Shown: positions 28,325 to 36,640 of the stretch, one piece after another
How positions within the stretch are numbered: position 1 is the first letter of the stretch
How the letters are laid out: every line of letters begins with the position of its first letter
Assembly: GCA_009772935.1 (NCBI GenBank)
Contig: WOUR01000008.1
Location: 1-64,000, forward strand
DNA: 64,000 bases
Direction of reading: 5' to 3'
From: Rhodospirillaceae bacterium
Lineage (GTDB): Bacteria > Pseudomonadota > Alphaproteobacteria > Reyranellales > Reyranellaceae
The notes under the pieces: generated by a model
Database searches by the model: none
Told to the model about the DNA's origin: nothing
What the model saw: only the letters and a program-made list of their open reading frames with translations
Made by a program: the position numbers and the translations under genes

Positions 28325-29062
28325 TCAGTAGGTCGCCCGGCCGCCGGAGATGTCGAAGGTGGCGCCGGTCGAGAAAGAGCAGGCTGGCGAGGCCAACCAG
28401 AAGGCCAGTTCGGCGACCTCTTCGGGACGTACCATGCGGGCCATCGGCACATTCGCCAGAAGCTTCGCGCGCCGTTCGTCGGTAAGGTCGCCGAAGATCG
28501 GCGTCTCGGAGGCCGAGGGCGTGATGGCGTTGACCAGCACGCCCGAGGTCGCGAGTTCCTTGCCCATCGACTTGGTGAGGGCGATGACGGCGGCCTTGGA
28601 GGCCACATAGGCCGCGACGTTGGGATTGCCGTCCTTGCCCGCGATCGAGGCGATGTTGACGATGCGGCCGTAGCCACTCGAGAGCATGTCGGGCACCGCA
28701 GCCTGGCAGCAACGGAACGTGCCGTTGAGGTTGATGTCGAGCACCCGGTGCCATTGCTCTTCGGGATACGATGCGATCCCCGCCGAGGGGCCGAGGATGC
28801 CGGCGCTGTTGACCAGGATCGACGGCACTCCCAAGGCGGCCTTCGTCGCCACCCAGGCTGCCCTCACCGCGGCCGTGTCGGTGATGTCGACGGCGAATGC
28901 CCGTGCAGCCGCGCCGATCTCCGCGGCGGCGCGTTGCACGCCGGCAAGATCGACGTCCCACAGCGCGACCCGGATGCCCTCACGCGCGAAGCGATGCGCG
29001 ATGGCGCGACCGAGGCCGCTGGCCGCGCCGGTGACGACGGCGGCCTGCGTCGCGGGGCTCAT
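28325..29062 (-). CDS. SDR-family oxidoreductase
   Basis: 245-residue classical short-chain dehydrogenase. TGAASGLG forms the NAD(P)-binding turn at residues 11-18. NSAG follows in the central sheet, then the catalytic Ser in NIASIAG and the Tyr/Lys pair in AAYVASKAAV. The C-terminal NASG-type end is FDISGGRATY. The ATG overlaps the TGA of the upstream TctC gene by four bases. It probably oxidises a hydroxy-acid or alcohol related to the imported substrate, which is inference from context. Confidence 0.93.
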   Translation of the reverse strand: MSPATQAAVVTGAASGLGRAIAHRFAREGIRVALWDVDLAGVQRAAAEIGAAARAFAVDITDTAAVRAAWVATKAALGVPSILVNSAGILGPSAGIASYPEEQWHRVLDINLNGTFRCCQAAVPDMLSSGYGRIVNIASIAGKDGNPNVAAYVASKAAVIALTKSMGKELATSGVLVNAITPSASETPIFGDLTDERRAKLLANVPMARMVRPEEVAELAFWLASPACSFSTGATFDISGGRATY

Positions 29063-30030
29063 GGCTTGACGTTGGCCTGCTGCGCGATCTTGCGCAGGGT
29101 CGCGATGTCCTTGGCCGTCTGCGCCTTGAGATCGTCGGGGCTGATGGTCGAGGCGGTCATGCCGAACTCGGCCCAGCGCGCCTTGATGTCCGGCATCGCC
29201 AGGATCTTCATCAGCTCGGCGTGCAGGCGCTGCACGATTGGCTTGGGCGTGTTGGCCGGCGCCATCAGGTCGTAGCGCCAGACGAAGTCGAAATCGACGC
29301 CCTGCTCGACGAAGCCCGGGACGTCGGGAAAGTTGATCGAGCGGCGCGTGCACGAGACCACGACCTTGACCTTGCCCGACTTGACCATCGGCACCGCCGA
29401 CTGGACGTCGGAGAAGCCGAGCTTGATGTGGCCCGCCGCCACGTCGTTCAGCACCGGCGCCGCGCCCTTGTAGGGCACGTGGGTCATGTTGATGCCGGTG
29501 CCGGCGCGGATGATCTCGGCGCAGAGATGGCCGGTGGAGCCGTTGCCCCAGGTTCCGTAGTTCACTTCGCCAGGCTTGGCCTTCGCCAACGCGATGACGT
29601 CGCGCAGGTCCTTCACCGGATAATCCGGGCTGGCCACCATCACGACCGTGGCCGAGCCGATGTCGGCCAGATGCTCGAAGTCCTTCACCGGATCGTAGGG
29701 CAGGTCGGGCATCACGGCCGGGTTGACCACGACGGTGCTGGCCGATCCCAGGACCAGCGTGTAGCCATCGGCCGGGGCCTTCTGGGCAGCCTCCATGGCG
29801 ATGACGCCGGAAGCACCCGGTTTGTTGTCGACGATCACGGTCTGGCCGAGCGCGGTGCCGAGCTTCTCCGCCAGCGCGCGCGCCACCAGATCGGTGCCGC
29901 CGCCCGCTGCGAACGGCACGATCAGGCGGATCGGCTTGCTCGGCCACTTGGCGTCGGTCGTCTGAGCAAATGCGGGCACGGTCACGCCCAAGGCCAAAGC
30001 CAGGGCGAATGCCCTCCGGAGCATCTTCAT
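29059..30030 (-). CDS. orphan tripartite tricarboxylate transporter binding protein (TctC/BugT family)
   Basis: 323 residues from the ATG at 30030, which has an excellent GGAGGAAAGA site. A start four codons upstream is less likely. A Sec signal peptide runs to about PAFAQT. WPSKPIRLIVPFAAGGGTDL and VDNKPGASGVIAMEAA are the family N-terminal marks. No TctA or TctB lies nearby, as is common for Bug-type receptors, so it must share a permease encoded elsewhere. It is coupled to the downstream SDR and follows the LacI-type regulator. Confidence 0.93.
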   Translation of the reverse strand: MKMLRRAFALALALGVTVPAFAQTTDAKWPSKPIRLIVPFAAGGGTDLVARALAEKLGTALGQTVIVDNKPGASGVIAMEAAQKAPADGYTLVLGSASTVVVNPAVMPDLPYDPVKDFEHLADIGSATVVMVASPDYPVKDLRDVIALAKAKPGEVNYGTWGNGSTGHLCAEIIRAGTGINMTHVPYKGAAPVLNDVAAGHIKLGFSDVQSAVPMVKSGKVKVVVSCTRRSINFPDVPGFVEQGVDFDFVWRYDLMAPANTPKPIVQRLHAELMKILAMPDIKARWAEFGMTASTISPDDLKAQTAKDIATLRKIAQQANVKP

Positions 30031-30053
30031 TCTTTCCTCCACGTGGTTCTTGA

Positions 30054-31112
30054 TTACTTCGCCGTCGGCGGCACACAGGATTCGCGCAGCACCAGATCGA
30101 CCGGCAGCAGCGCGCGCGACTGCCCCTCCCCCGTGCCCCTCAGCCGTTGCAGCAGCAGTTCCGCCGCCGCTCGGCCGACATCCTCCAGACTCCAGCGCAA
30201 GGCCGTGATCGCCGGCGTGTGCACGGCCGCGAGATCGGTATCGCCGACGGAGATCACCGACAGGTCGCGCGGCACCGAAAGCCCGAGATCCCGCGCGGCA
30301 CGCAAGGCGCCAGCCAGGATGCGGGTGCCGAGCGCGATGATCGCCGTCGGGCGTTGACTACGGCGCAACAAGGCGAGCGCATCGCCCTGCGCGAAATCCA
30401 TCGACGATTCCTGCAGGCAGACCAAAGCGCCTGTCGGATCGATATCGGCTTCGGCGAACGCTGCCTTGAACCCGGCGATGCGTTCACGCCCCGGCCGCAT
30501 GCGTGCACCCGGCGTCAGCAGCGCGATGCGGCGATGACCCAGTCCGATCAGGTAGCGCGTCGCAGTCCGTGCGCCTTCTCGATGGTCGACCAGTACCGCG
30601 GGCCAGGGCCTATCCTCTTCGTGGGGAACGTCGCGATCGAGGATCACGACCGGCGCGCCGCCGGCGGCGAGCTCGCGCCAGGCGCGATCGTTCTCGTCGC
30701 TGCCGGGCGCGACCAGCATGCCGTCGAGGCGCCGGCCACGGAACGCCGCGACCATCGCCCGCTCGCGCGCCGGATCGTTCGCGGTGTTGGCCACGACCAT
30801 AAGCAGGCCGGCCTCGCGCAGCCGGGCCTCCGCCGCCTGCACGATGCTGGCATAGAGCGGATTGGCGACGTCGGAGACCAGGCAGCCGACCATGCCGGTT
30901 GTGCGCGTGCGCAGGCTGCGCGCCTGGAAATCCGGCTGGTAGCCGAGCTTTTCCGCCGCGGCGGCGACGTCGCGCGCCACCCGGACGCTGACGTTCTTGC
31001 CGCCATTCAGCGCTCGCGACACCGACCCGACCGACACGCCGGCCGTCCGGGCCACGTCTCGAATGGTCGCTTTGGAAACGATTTCTGCCATACGAAGGGG
31101 CATAATTGACAT
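30054..31112 (-). CDS. LacI-family transcriptional regulator
   Basis: 352 residues from the ATG at 31112. An ATG at 31091 (345 residues) is also possible. The frame runs far upstream but only antisense to the monooxygenase gene. The LacI-type HTH, TIRDVARTAGVSVGSVSRALNG, is followed by the hinge region and a periplasmic-binding-protein-like sensor domain (RTTGMVGCLVSDVANPLYAS, RRLDGMLVAPG, LGHRRIALLTPG). A perfect operator lies 27 nt upstream, so autoregulation and control of the divergent monooxygenase are likely. The TctC and SDR genes follow on the same strand. Confidence 0.93.
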   Translation of the reverse strand: MSIMPLRMAEIVSKATIRDVARTAGVSVGSVSRALNGGKNVSVRVARDVAAAAEKLGYQPDFQARSLRTRTTGMVGCLVSDVANPLYASIVQAAEARLREAGLLMVVANTANDPARERAMVAAFRGRRLDGMLVAPGSDENDRAWRELAAGGAPVVILDRDVPHEEDRPWPAVLVDHREGARTATRYLIGLGHRRIALLTPGARMRPGRERIAGFKAAFAEADIDPTGALVCLQESSMDFAQGDALALLRRSQRPTAIIALGTRILAGALRAARDLGLSVPRDLSVISVGDTDLAAVHTPAITALRWSLEDVGRAAAELLLQRLRGTGEGQSRALLPVDLVLRESCVPPTAK

Positions 31113-31138
31113 CTTGCGTTGCCTTTGCAAGGTTGAAT

Positions 31139-31152
31139 TGGAAACGTTTCCA
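31139..31152. promoter_or_regulatory. LacI/GalR-type operator in the divergent regulator-monooxygenase gap
   Basis: TGGAAACGTTTCCA is a perfect 14-nt palindrome with the central CG step typical of LacI/GalR-family operators. It lies between the LacI-type gene start (31112, minus) and the monooxygenase start (31173, plus), so bound repressor could control both promoters. Confidence 0.8.
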
Positions 31153-31172
31153 CATTGCGGAGTCCGGCACCC

Positions 31173-32831
31173 ATGGATGCTTCCATTGCGAAGCGAGCGA
31201 AGACGAACGAGGACGGCGTCGAACGCGATGTCGTCGTGGTAGGCGCCGGCTTCGGTGGCCTCTATGCGCTGCACAAGATGCGCGAGATCGGACTGACGGT
31301 GCGCGGCCTCGAGGCGGCGCCGGATGTCGGCGGCACCTGGTACTGGAACCGCTATCCCGGCGCGCGCTGCGACGTGCCGAGCCTGTTCTATTCCTACAGC
31401 TGGTCGCCCGAGTTGCGCCGCGAATGGCGCTGGACCAACCGCTATGCCGGCCAGGAAGAAATTCTCGCGTACGCCCGCTTCGCCGCCGACCGGCTCGACC
31501 TGCGCAAGCTGATCCAGTTCGACACCAGGGTCGCCGGCGCCACCTTCGACGAAACGACCGATCGCTGGATCGTCGAGACCGATCGCGGCGACCGCCTCCT
31601 CGCCCGCTTCGTCATCATGGCGACCGGCGGCCTGTCGGTGCCCAACACGCCCGACATTCCCGGCGTCGCGGACTTCGAGGGCACCATCTATCACACCGCC
31701 CGCTGGCCGCAGGAGCCGGTCGATTTCACGGGCAAGAGGATCGGCATCGTCGGCACGGGATCCTCCGGCGTGCAGGCGATCCCGATGATCGCGAAGGACG
31801 CCGAACGACTCGTCGTGTTCCAGCGCACGCCCAATTTCTCGGTGCCGGCGCGCAATCGCCCGCTGACCGACGCGGACCACAGGAGTTTCGACGAGGGCTT
31901 GGACACCTATCTCGCCTGCCTGGAGCAATCCGACTTCGGCCGCGTGCCGCCGACGGCCTTCACCGCGGAAGTGCCGCCGCGCGACGTCCAGTGGGCGCGT
32001 TACGAGCAGCTCTGGCAGGAGGGCGGCAGCGGCGGATTCCTGAAAGCCTTCCCCAACATCCTGGTTCATCCCGACGTCAACGAGGTCTGCGCCGACTTCG
32101 TGCGCCAGAAGATCCACGAGACGGTGAAGGATCCCAGGACCGCCGCGGCCCTGTCGCCCTCGGGTTACCCGTTCGGCGTGAAGCGCCTGTGCGTCGATAC
32201 CGACTATTTCGACACCTACAACCGGTCGAACGTCGAGCTGGTGAACCTGCGCGAGGAGCCGATCGAGAGGATCACCGCATCCGGCGTCGACACGGCGTCG
32301 CGGCATTTCGAACTCGACGCGCTGGTCTTTGCCACCGGCTTCGATGCCGTGACGGGTGCTCTGCTCGCGGTCGACATTCGCGGCCGTGACGGCGCCACGC
32401 TGAAGGACGCGTGGTCGGAAGGACCCCAGACCTATCTCGGCCTGACGGTTAAGGGCTTCCCCAACCTGTTCACCATTACCGGGCCGGGAAGCCCGTCGGT
32501 CATCGGCAACGTGATCACCAATTGCGAGTATCACGTCGACTGGATCGCCGAATGCCTCACCCACATGCGCCGGCACGATCTCGCGACCGTCGAGCCCGAC
32601 GGCGAGGCGCAGATCGCCTGGGGCCGGCATGTCGCCGAAGTCGCCGACCGCACGCTCTTCCCCCGCGCCAACTCCTGGTACCTGGGCGTCAACATTCCCG
32701 GCAAGCCGCGCGTCTTCATGCCCTATATCGGCGAGGGCTACCGCACGACCTGCAAGGAGATCGTGGCCGACGGCTATAGGGGCTTCCGCTTCGGCGGCAC
32801 GACACACGCGCTGGGGGAGGTCAGCAAATGA
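31173..32831 (+). CDS. flavin-containing Baeyer-Villiger-type monooxygenase
   Basis: 552 residues from the ATG at 31173. A TTG six codons earlier is unlikely. An FAD-binding GAGFGG lies at 24-29, and a second Rossmann GTGSSG for NADPH at 194-199. Between them is the BVMO fingerprint FEGTIYHTARWP (168-179; family F-x-G-x-x-x-H-x-x-x-W-P). LEAAPDVGGTWYWNRYPGAR near 46-65 is also typical of cyclohexanone-monooxygenase relatives. The enzyme would insert oxygen into a ketone to give an ester or lactone. It overlaps the VOC gene by four bases. The substrate is unknown. Confidence 0.93.
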   Translation: MDASIAKRAKTNEDGVERDVVVVGAGFGGLYALHKMREIGLTVRGLEAAPDVGGTWYWNRYPGARCDVPSLFYSYSWSPELRREWRWTNRYAGQEEILAYARFAADRLDLRKLIQFDTRVAGATFDETTDRWIVETDRGDRLLARFVIMATGGLSVPNTPDIPGVADFEGTIYHTARWPQEPVDFTGKRIGIVGTGSSGVQAIPMIAKDAERLVVFQRTPNFSVPARNRPLTDADHRSFDEGLDTYLACLEQSDFGRVPPTAFTAEVPPRDVQWARYEQLWQEGGSGGFLKAFPNILVHPDVNEVCADFVRQKIHETVKDPRTAAALSPSGYPFGVKRLCVDTDYFDTYNRSNVELVNLREEPIERITASGVDTASRHFELDALVFATGFDAVTGALLAVDIRGRDGATLKDAWSEGPQTYLGLTVKGFPNLFTITGPGSPSVIGNVITNCEYHVDWIAECLTHMRRHDLATVEPDGEAQIAWGRHVAEVADRTLFPRANSWYLGVNIPGKPRVFMPYIGEGYRTTCKEIVADGYRGFRFGGTTHALGEVSK

Positions 32832-33367
32832 GCCGACTGTTCGGACCGATCCGCCAGAACGGCTATGTCGTGCGAGACATAGAGGCGGCGATGAAGCACT
32901 GGATCGACGTCCTGCAGGTCGGACCGTGGTTCTACATCGACCGCGTGCAGACCGACTGGTTCCGCCATCGCGGCCAGGCCTCGACCGCCGAGCTGAGCAT
33001 CGCGCTGGCCAATTCCGGCGACCTGCAGATCGAGCTGATCCAGCAACGCAACGACGCGCCGTCGATGTACAAGGAGTTCCTCGACTCGGGCCGCGAGGGC
33101 CTGCAGCACGTGGCCTTCTGGTCGACCGACTACCAGTCGCTGTACGACCGTGCGCTGGGGCTGGGCTACAAGCTCGGCCACGAAGGCCAGATCGGCGGCG
33201 AGCGGGGCCGTTTCGCCTACTTCGACACCGGCGCGCCCGCCGATCCCCATGCCGGCACCGTCGTCGAGATTTCCGACATCAGCGGCAACAAGGGCCGCTT
33301 CTTCGAGTACGTCCGCAAGCGGGCCCAGGACTGGGACGGCACCGATCCGATTCGTAGGCCGCGCTGA
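32828..33367 (+). CDS. VOC-family (glyoxalase/dioxygenase-like) protein
   Basis: 179 residues made of paired beta-alpha-beta-beta-beta modules, beginning with FGPIRQNGYVVRDIEAAMKHW, a usual VOC opening. Candidate metal ligands include the His in GLQHVAFW and the Glu in GTVVEISD. The ATG overlaps the monooxygenase stop, so the two are translated together. It may open or rearrange the lactone or ester product, but VOC proteins have many reactions, so this is only context. Confidence 0.88.
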   Translation: MSRLFGPIRQNGYVVRDIEAAMKHWIDVLQVGPWFYIDRVQTDWFRHRGQASTAELSIALANSGDLQIELIQQRNDAPSMYKEFLDSGREGLQHVAFWSTDYQSLYDRALGLGYKLGHEGQIGGERGRFAYFDTGAPADPHAGTVVEISDISGNKGRFFEYVRKRAQDWDGTDPIRRPR

Positions 33368-33378
33368 GGATCGCTGGT

Positions 33379-33454
33379 CGTTCTTCCTTCGGCGCTCCCG
33401 GACATTGCCCAAGGCAATGTCCCGCCGCTTCCGGGGCTGAGCTGCGCTCAGCCC
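33379..33454. repeat. dispersed two-hairpin repeat A, copy 2
   Basis: Second copy of the element at 1956-2031. It shares the TTCCTTCG...GCTCCCGGACATTGCC lead. The first hairpin is GACATTGCC/GGCAATGTC and the second GGGCTGAGC-TGC-GCTCAGCCC. It follows the VOC gene stop by 12 nt. The rest of the 153-nt gap before the pirin gene shows only that gene's ribosome site. Confidence 0.75.
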
Positions 33455-33520
33455 ACTTACCAACCCGAAACTTGATCCCCCTCCTTGTTGGGCCATTTTG
33501 GGAGCAGCAAGGAGAACACC

Positions 33521-34237
33521 ATGATCGAGCTCAGACCCTTCGATAAATTGGGCAAGTCGGACCACGGCTGGCTCAAGGCGAACTTTCATTTCAGCTTCGC
33601 CGACTACCGCAACCAGGACCGCGTCCACTGGGGCGCGCTGCGAGTCTGGAACAACGACCGGATCGCGCCGCAGTCGGGCTTCCCGCCGCATCCTCACCGC
33701 GACATGGAAATCGTGACGTACGTCATCAAGGGCGCGATCACGCACAAGGACCATCTCGGCAACGAGGGCCGGACCGAGGCGGGCCAGATCCAGGTGATGA
33801 GCGCGGGCAACGGCATCCAGCACGCCGAGTACAACATGGAGCAGGCCGAGACCGAGCTGTTCCAGATCTGGATCATTCCCAACAAGCAGGGCGTGCCAGC
33901 GCGCTGGGAGACCGTGCAGTTCCCCGCCGACGCGCGCGACGGCAGGCTGGTGCCGCTGGCCTCGGGGCGCGGCGATGACGGGGCGATCCCGCTCTATGCC
34001 GACGGCTCGCTGATGGCCGGCACGGTGAAGGCGGGCCAGTCGATCCGCCAGAAGCTGAACGGCAAGCCGACCTACCTCGTGCCGGCCAAGGGGAAGATCG
34101 AAGTCCGCGGCAGTGACGGCAAGGTCGTGACGGCGAATGCCCGCGATGGCGTGGCCGTCGTCGACCAGGACGAAATCGAGATCGTGGCACTTGAGGATGC
34201 CGAGATTGTGCTGGTCGAAACGGACCGGCTGAACTGA
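33521..34237 (+). CDS. pirin-family protein
   Basis: 238-residue bicupin. The ATG at 33521 follows CAAGGAG. The longer frame start at 33485 adds a leader without family match. Metal-ligand blocks of the N-terminal cupin are visible: FPPHPHRDMEIVTYVIKG with clustered His, and NGIQHAEYN. The second cupin is shorter and diverged. Pirins have been reported as quercetinase-like enzymes or regulators, and the role here is open. A strong terminator follows. Confidence 0.9.
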   Translation: MIELRPFDKLGKSDHGWLKANFHFSFADYRNQDRVHWGALRVWNNDRIAPQSGFPPHPHRDMEIVTYVIKGAITHKDHLGNEGRTEAGQIQVMSAGNGIQHAEYNMEQAETELFQIWIIPNKQGVPARWETVQFPADARDGRLVPLASGRGDDGAIPLYADGSLMAGTVKAGQSIRQKLNGKPTYLVPAKGKIEVRGSDGKVVTANARDGVAVVDQDEIEIVALEDAEIVLVETDRLN

Positions 34238-34261
34238 GCTTTCGTCAGATTGACGCTATGG

Positions 34262-34296
34262 ACCGGGCGGGGTTTGATCCCGCCCGGTTTTCGTTT
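34262..34296 (+). terminator. rho-independent terminator after the pirin gene
   Basis: ACCGGGCGGG (34262-34271) pairs perfectly with CCCGCCCGGT (34279-34288) around a 7-nt loop. It is followed by TTTCGTTT. It ends the pirin transcript before the SDR gene at 34308. Confidence 0.8.
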
Positions 34297-34307
34297 GGGA
34301 GGGACGC

Positions 34308-35081
34308 ATGGCCTACAAGGGCTTCGATCTGACGGGCAAGGTGGCGCTGGTGACGGGCGGAAATGGCGGCATCGGCCTCGGTATGGCCGACGCGATGGCC
34401 CAGGCGGGCGCCGGCGTCTGCATCTGGGGCACCCGCAAGGAGAAGAACGACGCCGCTGTCGAGCAGCTCAAGAAGCATGGCGGCAAGGTCCACGCCCAGA
34501 TCGTCGATGTCGGCGATGAGCAGCAGGTCGCGGAAGCCTTCGCCGAGACGGTGAAGGTGATGGGCCATGTCGACAATTGCGTCGCCAATGCCGGCGTCTC
34601 GGGTCGCGGCAAGGGCTCGATCCTCGAGATGGACTACGCGGAATGGCGCCGCGTGCTGCAGATCAACCTCGACGGCGTTTTCTTCACGTTCCGTGCAGCC
34701 GCCAAGCACATGGTCGAGCGCGGCCAGGGCGGTTCGCTGGTGGCGATGGCCAGCACGGCGGCCATCGAAGGCGCGGCCCGCTCCAGCCACTACGGCGCGA
34801 GCAAAGGCGGCGTCACCGCCATGGTGCGGGCGCTGGCCGTCGAGCTCGCGCGCTACAAGATCACGGTGAACTCGATCCTGCCGGGCTGGATCGAGACCGA
34901 GATGACAGCCAATGCGGTGGCCAATCCGAAGTTCGCCGGCAACGTCCTGCCGCGCATCCCGACCCGCCGCTGGGGCACCGGTGCCGACTTCGGGCCGATC
35001 GCCGTCTACCTGGCGAGCGGCGCGACCGGCTATACGACGGGCCGCGACTTCGTTATCGATGGCGGCTATACGTTGTTTTAG
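34308..35081 (+). CDS. SDR-family oxidoreductase
   Basis: 257-residue classical SDR with a GGGAGGG ribosome site. The nucleotide-binding turn TGGNGGIG lies at about residues 16-23. NAGV, the catalytic Ser in ASTAAIEG, and the Tyr/Lys of SSHYGASKGGV follow, then the PGWIETEMT segment and VIDGGYTLF at the end. It stands between a terminator and an exported protein of unknown function. Substrate cannot be deduced. Confidence 0.93.
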   Translation: MAYKGFDLTGKVALVTGGNGGIGLGMADAMAQAGAGVCIWGTRKEKNDAAVEQLKKHGGKVHAQIVDVGDEQQVAEAFAETVKVMGHVDNCVANAGVSGRGKGSILEMDYAEWRRVLQINLDGVFFTFRAAAKHMVERGQGGSLVAMASTAAIEGAARSSHYGASKGGVTAMVRALAVELARYKITVNSILPGWIETEMTANAVANPKFAGNVLPRIPTRRWGTGADFGPIAVYLASGATGYTTGRDFVIDGGYTLF

Positions 35082-35120
35082 CCCGTCGCCACTGCAGCAT
35101 CAGACTTTGGGGGAACATTC

Positions 35121-35645
35121 ATGATCAATCGGTTCGCAGCCAGCCTGGCCGTTCTCGTCGCTTTCGGCGCGCTGCCGGCACTCGCGCAGCAGCAGCCCAA
35201 GCCGGCCGCCGCCGCGGTGACCCCGAAGGCCGACGAGGATCGCTACGTCGGCTACTATTATCCGAAGCCGACCGCGGTCGAGACCTACACCTCGCCGATG
35301 CAGACGATTGCCGGCGCCGAGCGCGCCCAGCGCGTGCAGTTCGCGACGGTGGTCTCGCAGGGCACGATCCAATCGGCCTACCGCGTTCCCTACTCGGTCT
35401 TCGTGAAGGGCGAGAAGGCGGACAAGATGATCATCGTCGGGCTGCAGCCGGGCGAGATGAGCACGATCTACCGCGCCCGTGCGATCCTCGCGAACATGAC
35501 GACCATGTCGCGCCTGTCGCCCTTCTTCCAGGAGCGCACGATCGCCGAGGACGCGAACTTCTTCGACCTGCTGAAGCTGCTCGGCTTCCAGCAGATCACG
35601 ATCAGCGACGGGGACAAGTTTACCCACCAGGTGAATATTAAGTAG
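35121..35645 (+). CDS. exported protein of unknown function
   Basis: 174 residues with a Sec signal peptide (MINRFAASLAV...LPALAQ, cleavage near residue 23). A short Pro/Ala-rich linker leads to a compact domain with repeated Tyr (RYVGYYYPKPT) and GTIQSAYRVPYSVFVKGEKAD. I recognise no catalytic motif and no named family. Similar small periplasmic proteins are scattered in alphaproteobacteria. The gene lies 39 nt after the SDR and ends in repeat B, copy 2. Confidence 0.75.
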   Translation: MINRFAASLAVLVAFGALPALAQQQPKPAAAAVTPKADEDRYVGYYYPKPTAVETYTSPMQTIAGAERAQRVQFATVVSQGTIQSAYRVPYSVFVKGEKADKMIIVGLQPGEMSTIYRARAILANMTTMSRLSPFFQERTIAEDANFFDLLKLLGFQQITISDGDKFTHQVNIK

Positions 35646-35660
35646 GCGCCTTCACAGGCG

Positions 35661-35704
35661 CCGGCGGGCGGCAGCGCTTGTAACCAAGCGCGAGAGCCCG
35701 CACG
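35661..35704. repeat. dispersed palindromic repeat B, copy 2
   Basis: 44 nt matching 1876-1920: core GCGCTTG-TAAC-CAAGCGC with outer stem GCGGGC/GCCCGC. Compared with copy 1 (GCGAGC/GCTCGC), one base has changed on each side so that pairing is kept. It is preceded by GGCGCC-TTCACA-GGCGCC right after the upstream stop, parallel to the palindrome before copy 1. Confidence 0.75.
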
Positions 35705-35788
35705 GTAGGTTCGGCGCACCTCCTCTTTTCTGCGCTGTGCGGCGCCCGCGCTTCGGTCGCGGTGCTCCCTGCAGCGCTACACGCCGCC

Positions 35789-35813
35789 GGTCGCTCCGCT
35801 TAGCGGAGCGACC
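35789..35813. terminator. strong hairpin at the 3' end of convergent SDR gene
   Basis: GGTCGCTCCGC-TTA-GCGGAGCGACC is a perfect 11-bp stem. It touches the TAG of the minus-strand SDR (35813-35815) and lies downstream of the exported-protein gene, so it may stop transcription from both sides. There is no clear T-run. Confidence 0.55.
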
Positions 35814-36568
35814 TAGATCGCGTTCATCCCCCCGTCGATCACCAGTTCGGCGCCTGTCATGAAGCGGGACTCGTCTGAAATCAGGTAGAGCACGCCATAG
35901 GCAATGTCTTCCGGTGTGCCGAAATGGCCGATCGGCACGCGCTGGCGCGTGCGTTCGCGCGCCTTCTCGCTGGGCAGGATGTGCTCGCCCATCGGCGTCA
36001 TGATGATGCCGGGATGGACCGAGTTGCAGCGCACCTTGTAGCCCTTGCGCGCGCAGTCCATCGCCACGGTCTTGGTGAACTGGCGGACCGCGCCCTTGCT
36101 GGCGCCATAGGCCGAGAGATCGGGTGTGCCGAGGAAGGCCGCCAGAGACGACATGTTCACGATCGAGCCGCCGCCCGAGGTGCGCAGCGCCGGCACGCCG
36201 TACTTGCAGCCGAGGAACACGCCCTCGACGTTGATCGACAGGATGCGCCGCCACTGGTCGAGACTCTCGCCCTCGAAGGAAGAGGGAAAGGGTCCGGCGA
36301 TGCCTGCATTGTTGACCAGCCCGTTCAGCCGGCCTTCGCGCGCCAGGATGTCGTCGATGATGCGCTTCCAGTCGGCTTCCTTCGACGTGTCCTGCTCCTC
36401 GAAGCGCGCCTTGCCTCCAATTTGTTGCACTGTTTCGAGTCCGCCCGCGCGGTTCACGTCGGTCGCGATCACCGTCGCCCCCTCCGCGGCCAGAAGCTTC
36501 GCCGACGCACGGCCGATGCCCGATCCAGCGCCCGTCACCAGCACGACCTTGTCTGCAACACGACTCAT
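35813..36568 (-). CDS. SDR-family oxidoreductase
   Basis: 251 residues from the ATG at 36568 with a GAGGAGGG site. The frame remains open upstream but is antisense to the isomerase gene there. TGAGSGIGRA at about residues 12-21, NNAGIAG, the Ser in NMSSLAAF, Tyr/Lys in SAYGASKGAV and the VIDGGMNAI ending are all standard for classical SDRs. It is divergent from the thioredoxin-fold isomerase at 36641 with 72 nt between. Substrate is unknown. Confidence 0.93.
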   Translation of the reverse strand: MSRVADKVVLVTGAGSGIGRASAKLLAAEGATVIATDVNRAGGLETVQQIGGKARFEEQDTSKEADWKRIIDDILAREGRLNGLVNNAGIAGPFPSSFEGESLDQWRRILSINVEGVFLGCKYGVPALRTSGGGSIVNMSSLAAFLGTPDLSAYGASKGAVRQFTKTVAMDCARKGYKVRCNSVHPGIIMTPMGEHILPSEKARERTRQRVPIGHFGTPEDIAYGVLYLISDESRFMTGAELVIDGGMNAI

Positions 36569-36640
36569 GCACGCCCTCCTCGAACTTTCTTGTCGCAACG
36601 CTAGAAGCAGCGCAGGCTTGCGACAAGCAAGGAGGAACGC

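Noticed and set aside
26182..28677. An 831-residue minus-strand frame
   Set aside because: Antisense to the VWA-like gene, where the sense protein has clear domains and coupling.
30054..32807. A 917-residue open frame on the minus strand
   Set aside because: Only its C-terminal 352 residues are the LacI-type regulator. The rest is antisense to the monooxygenase gene and has shadow-frame composition.
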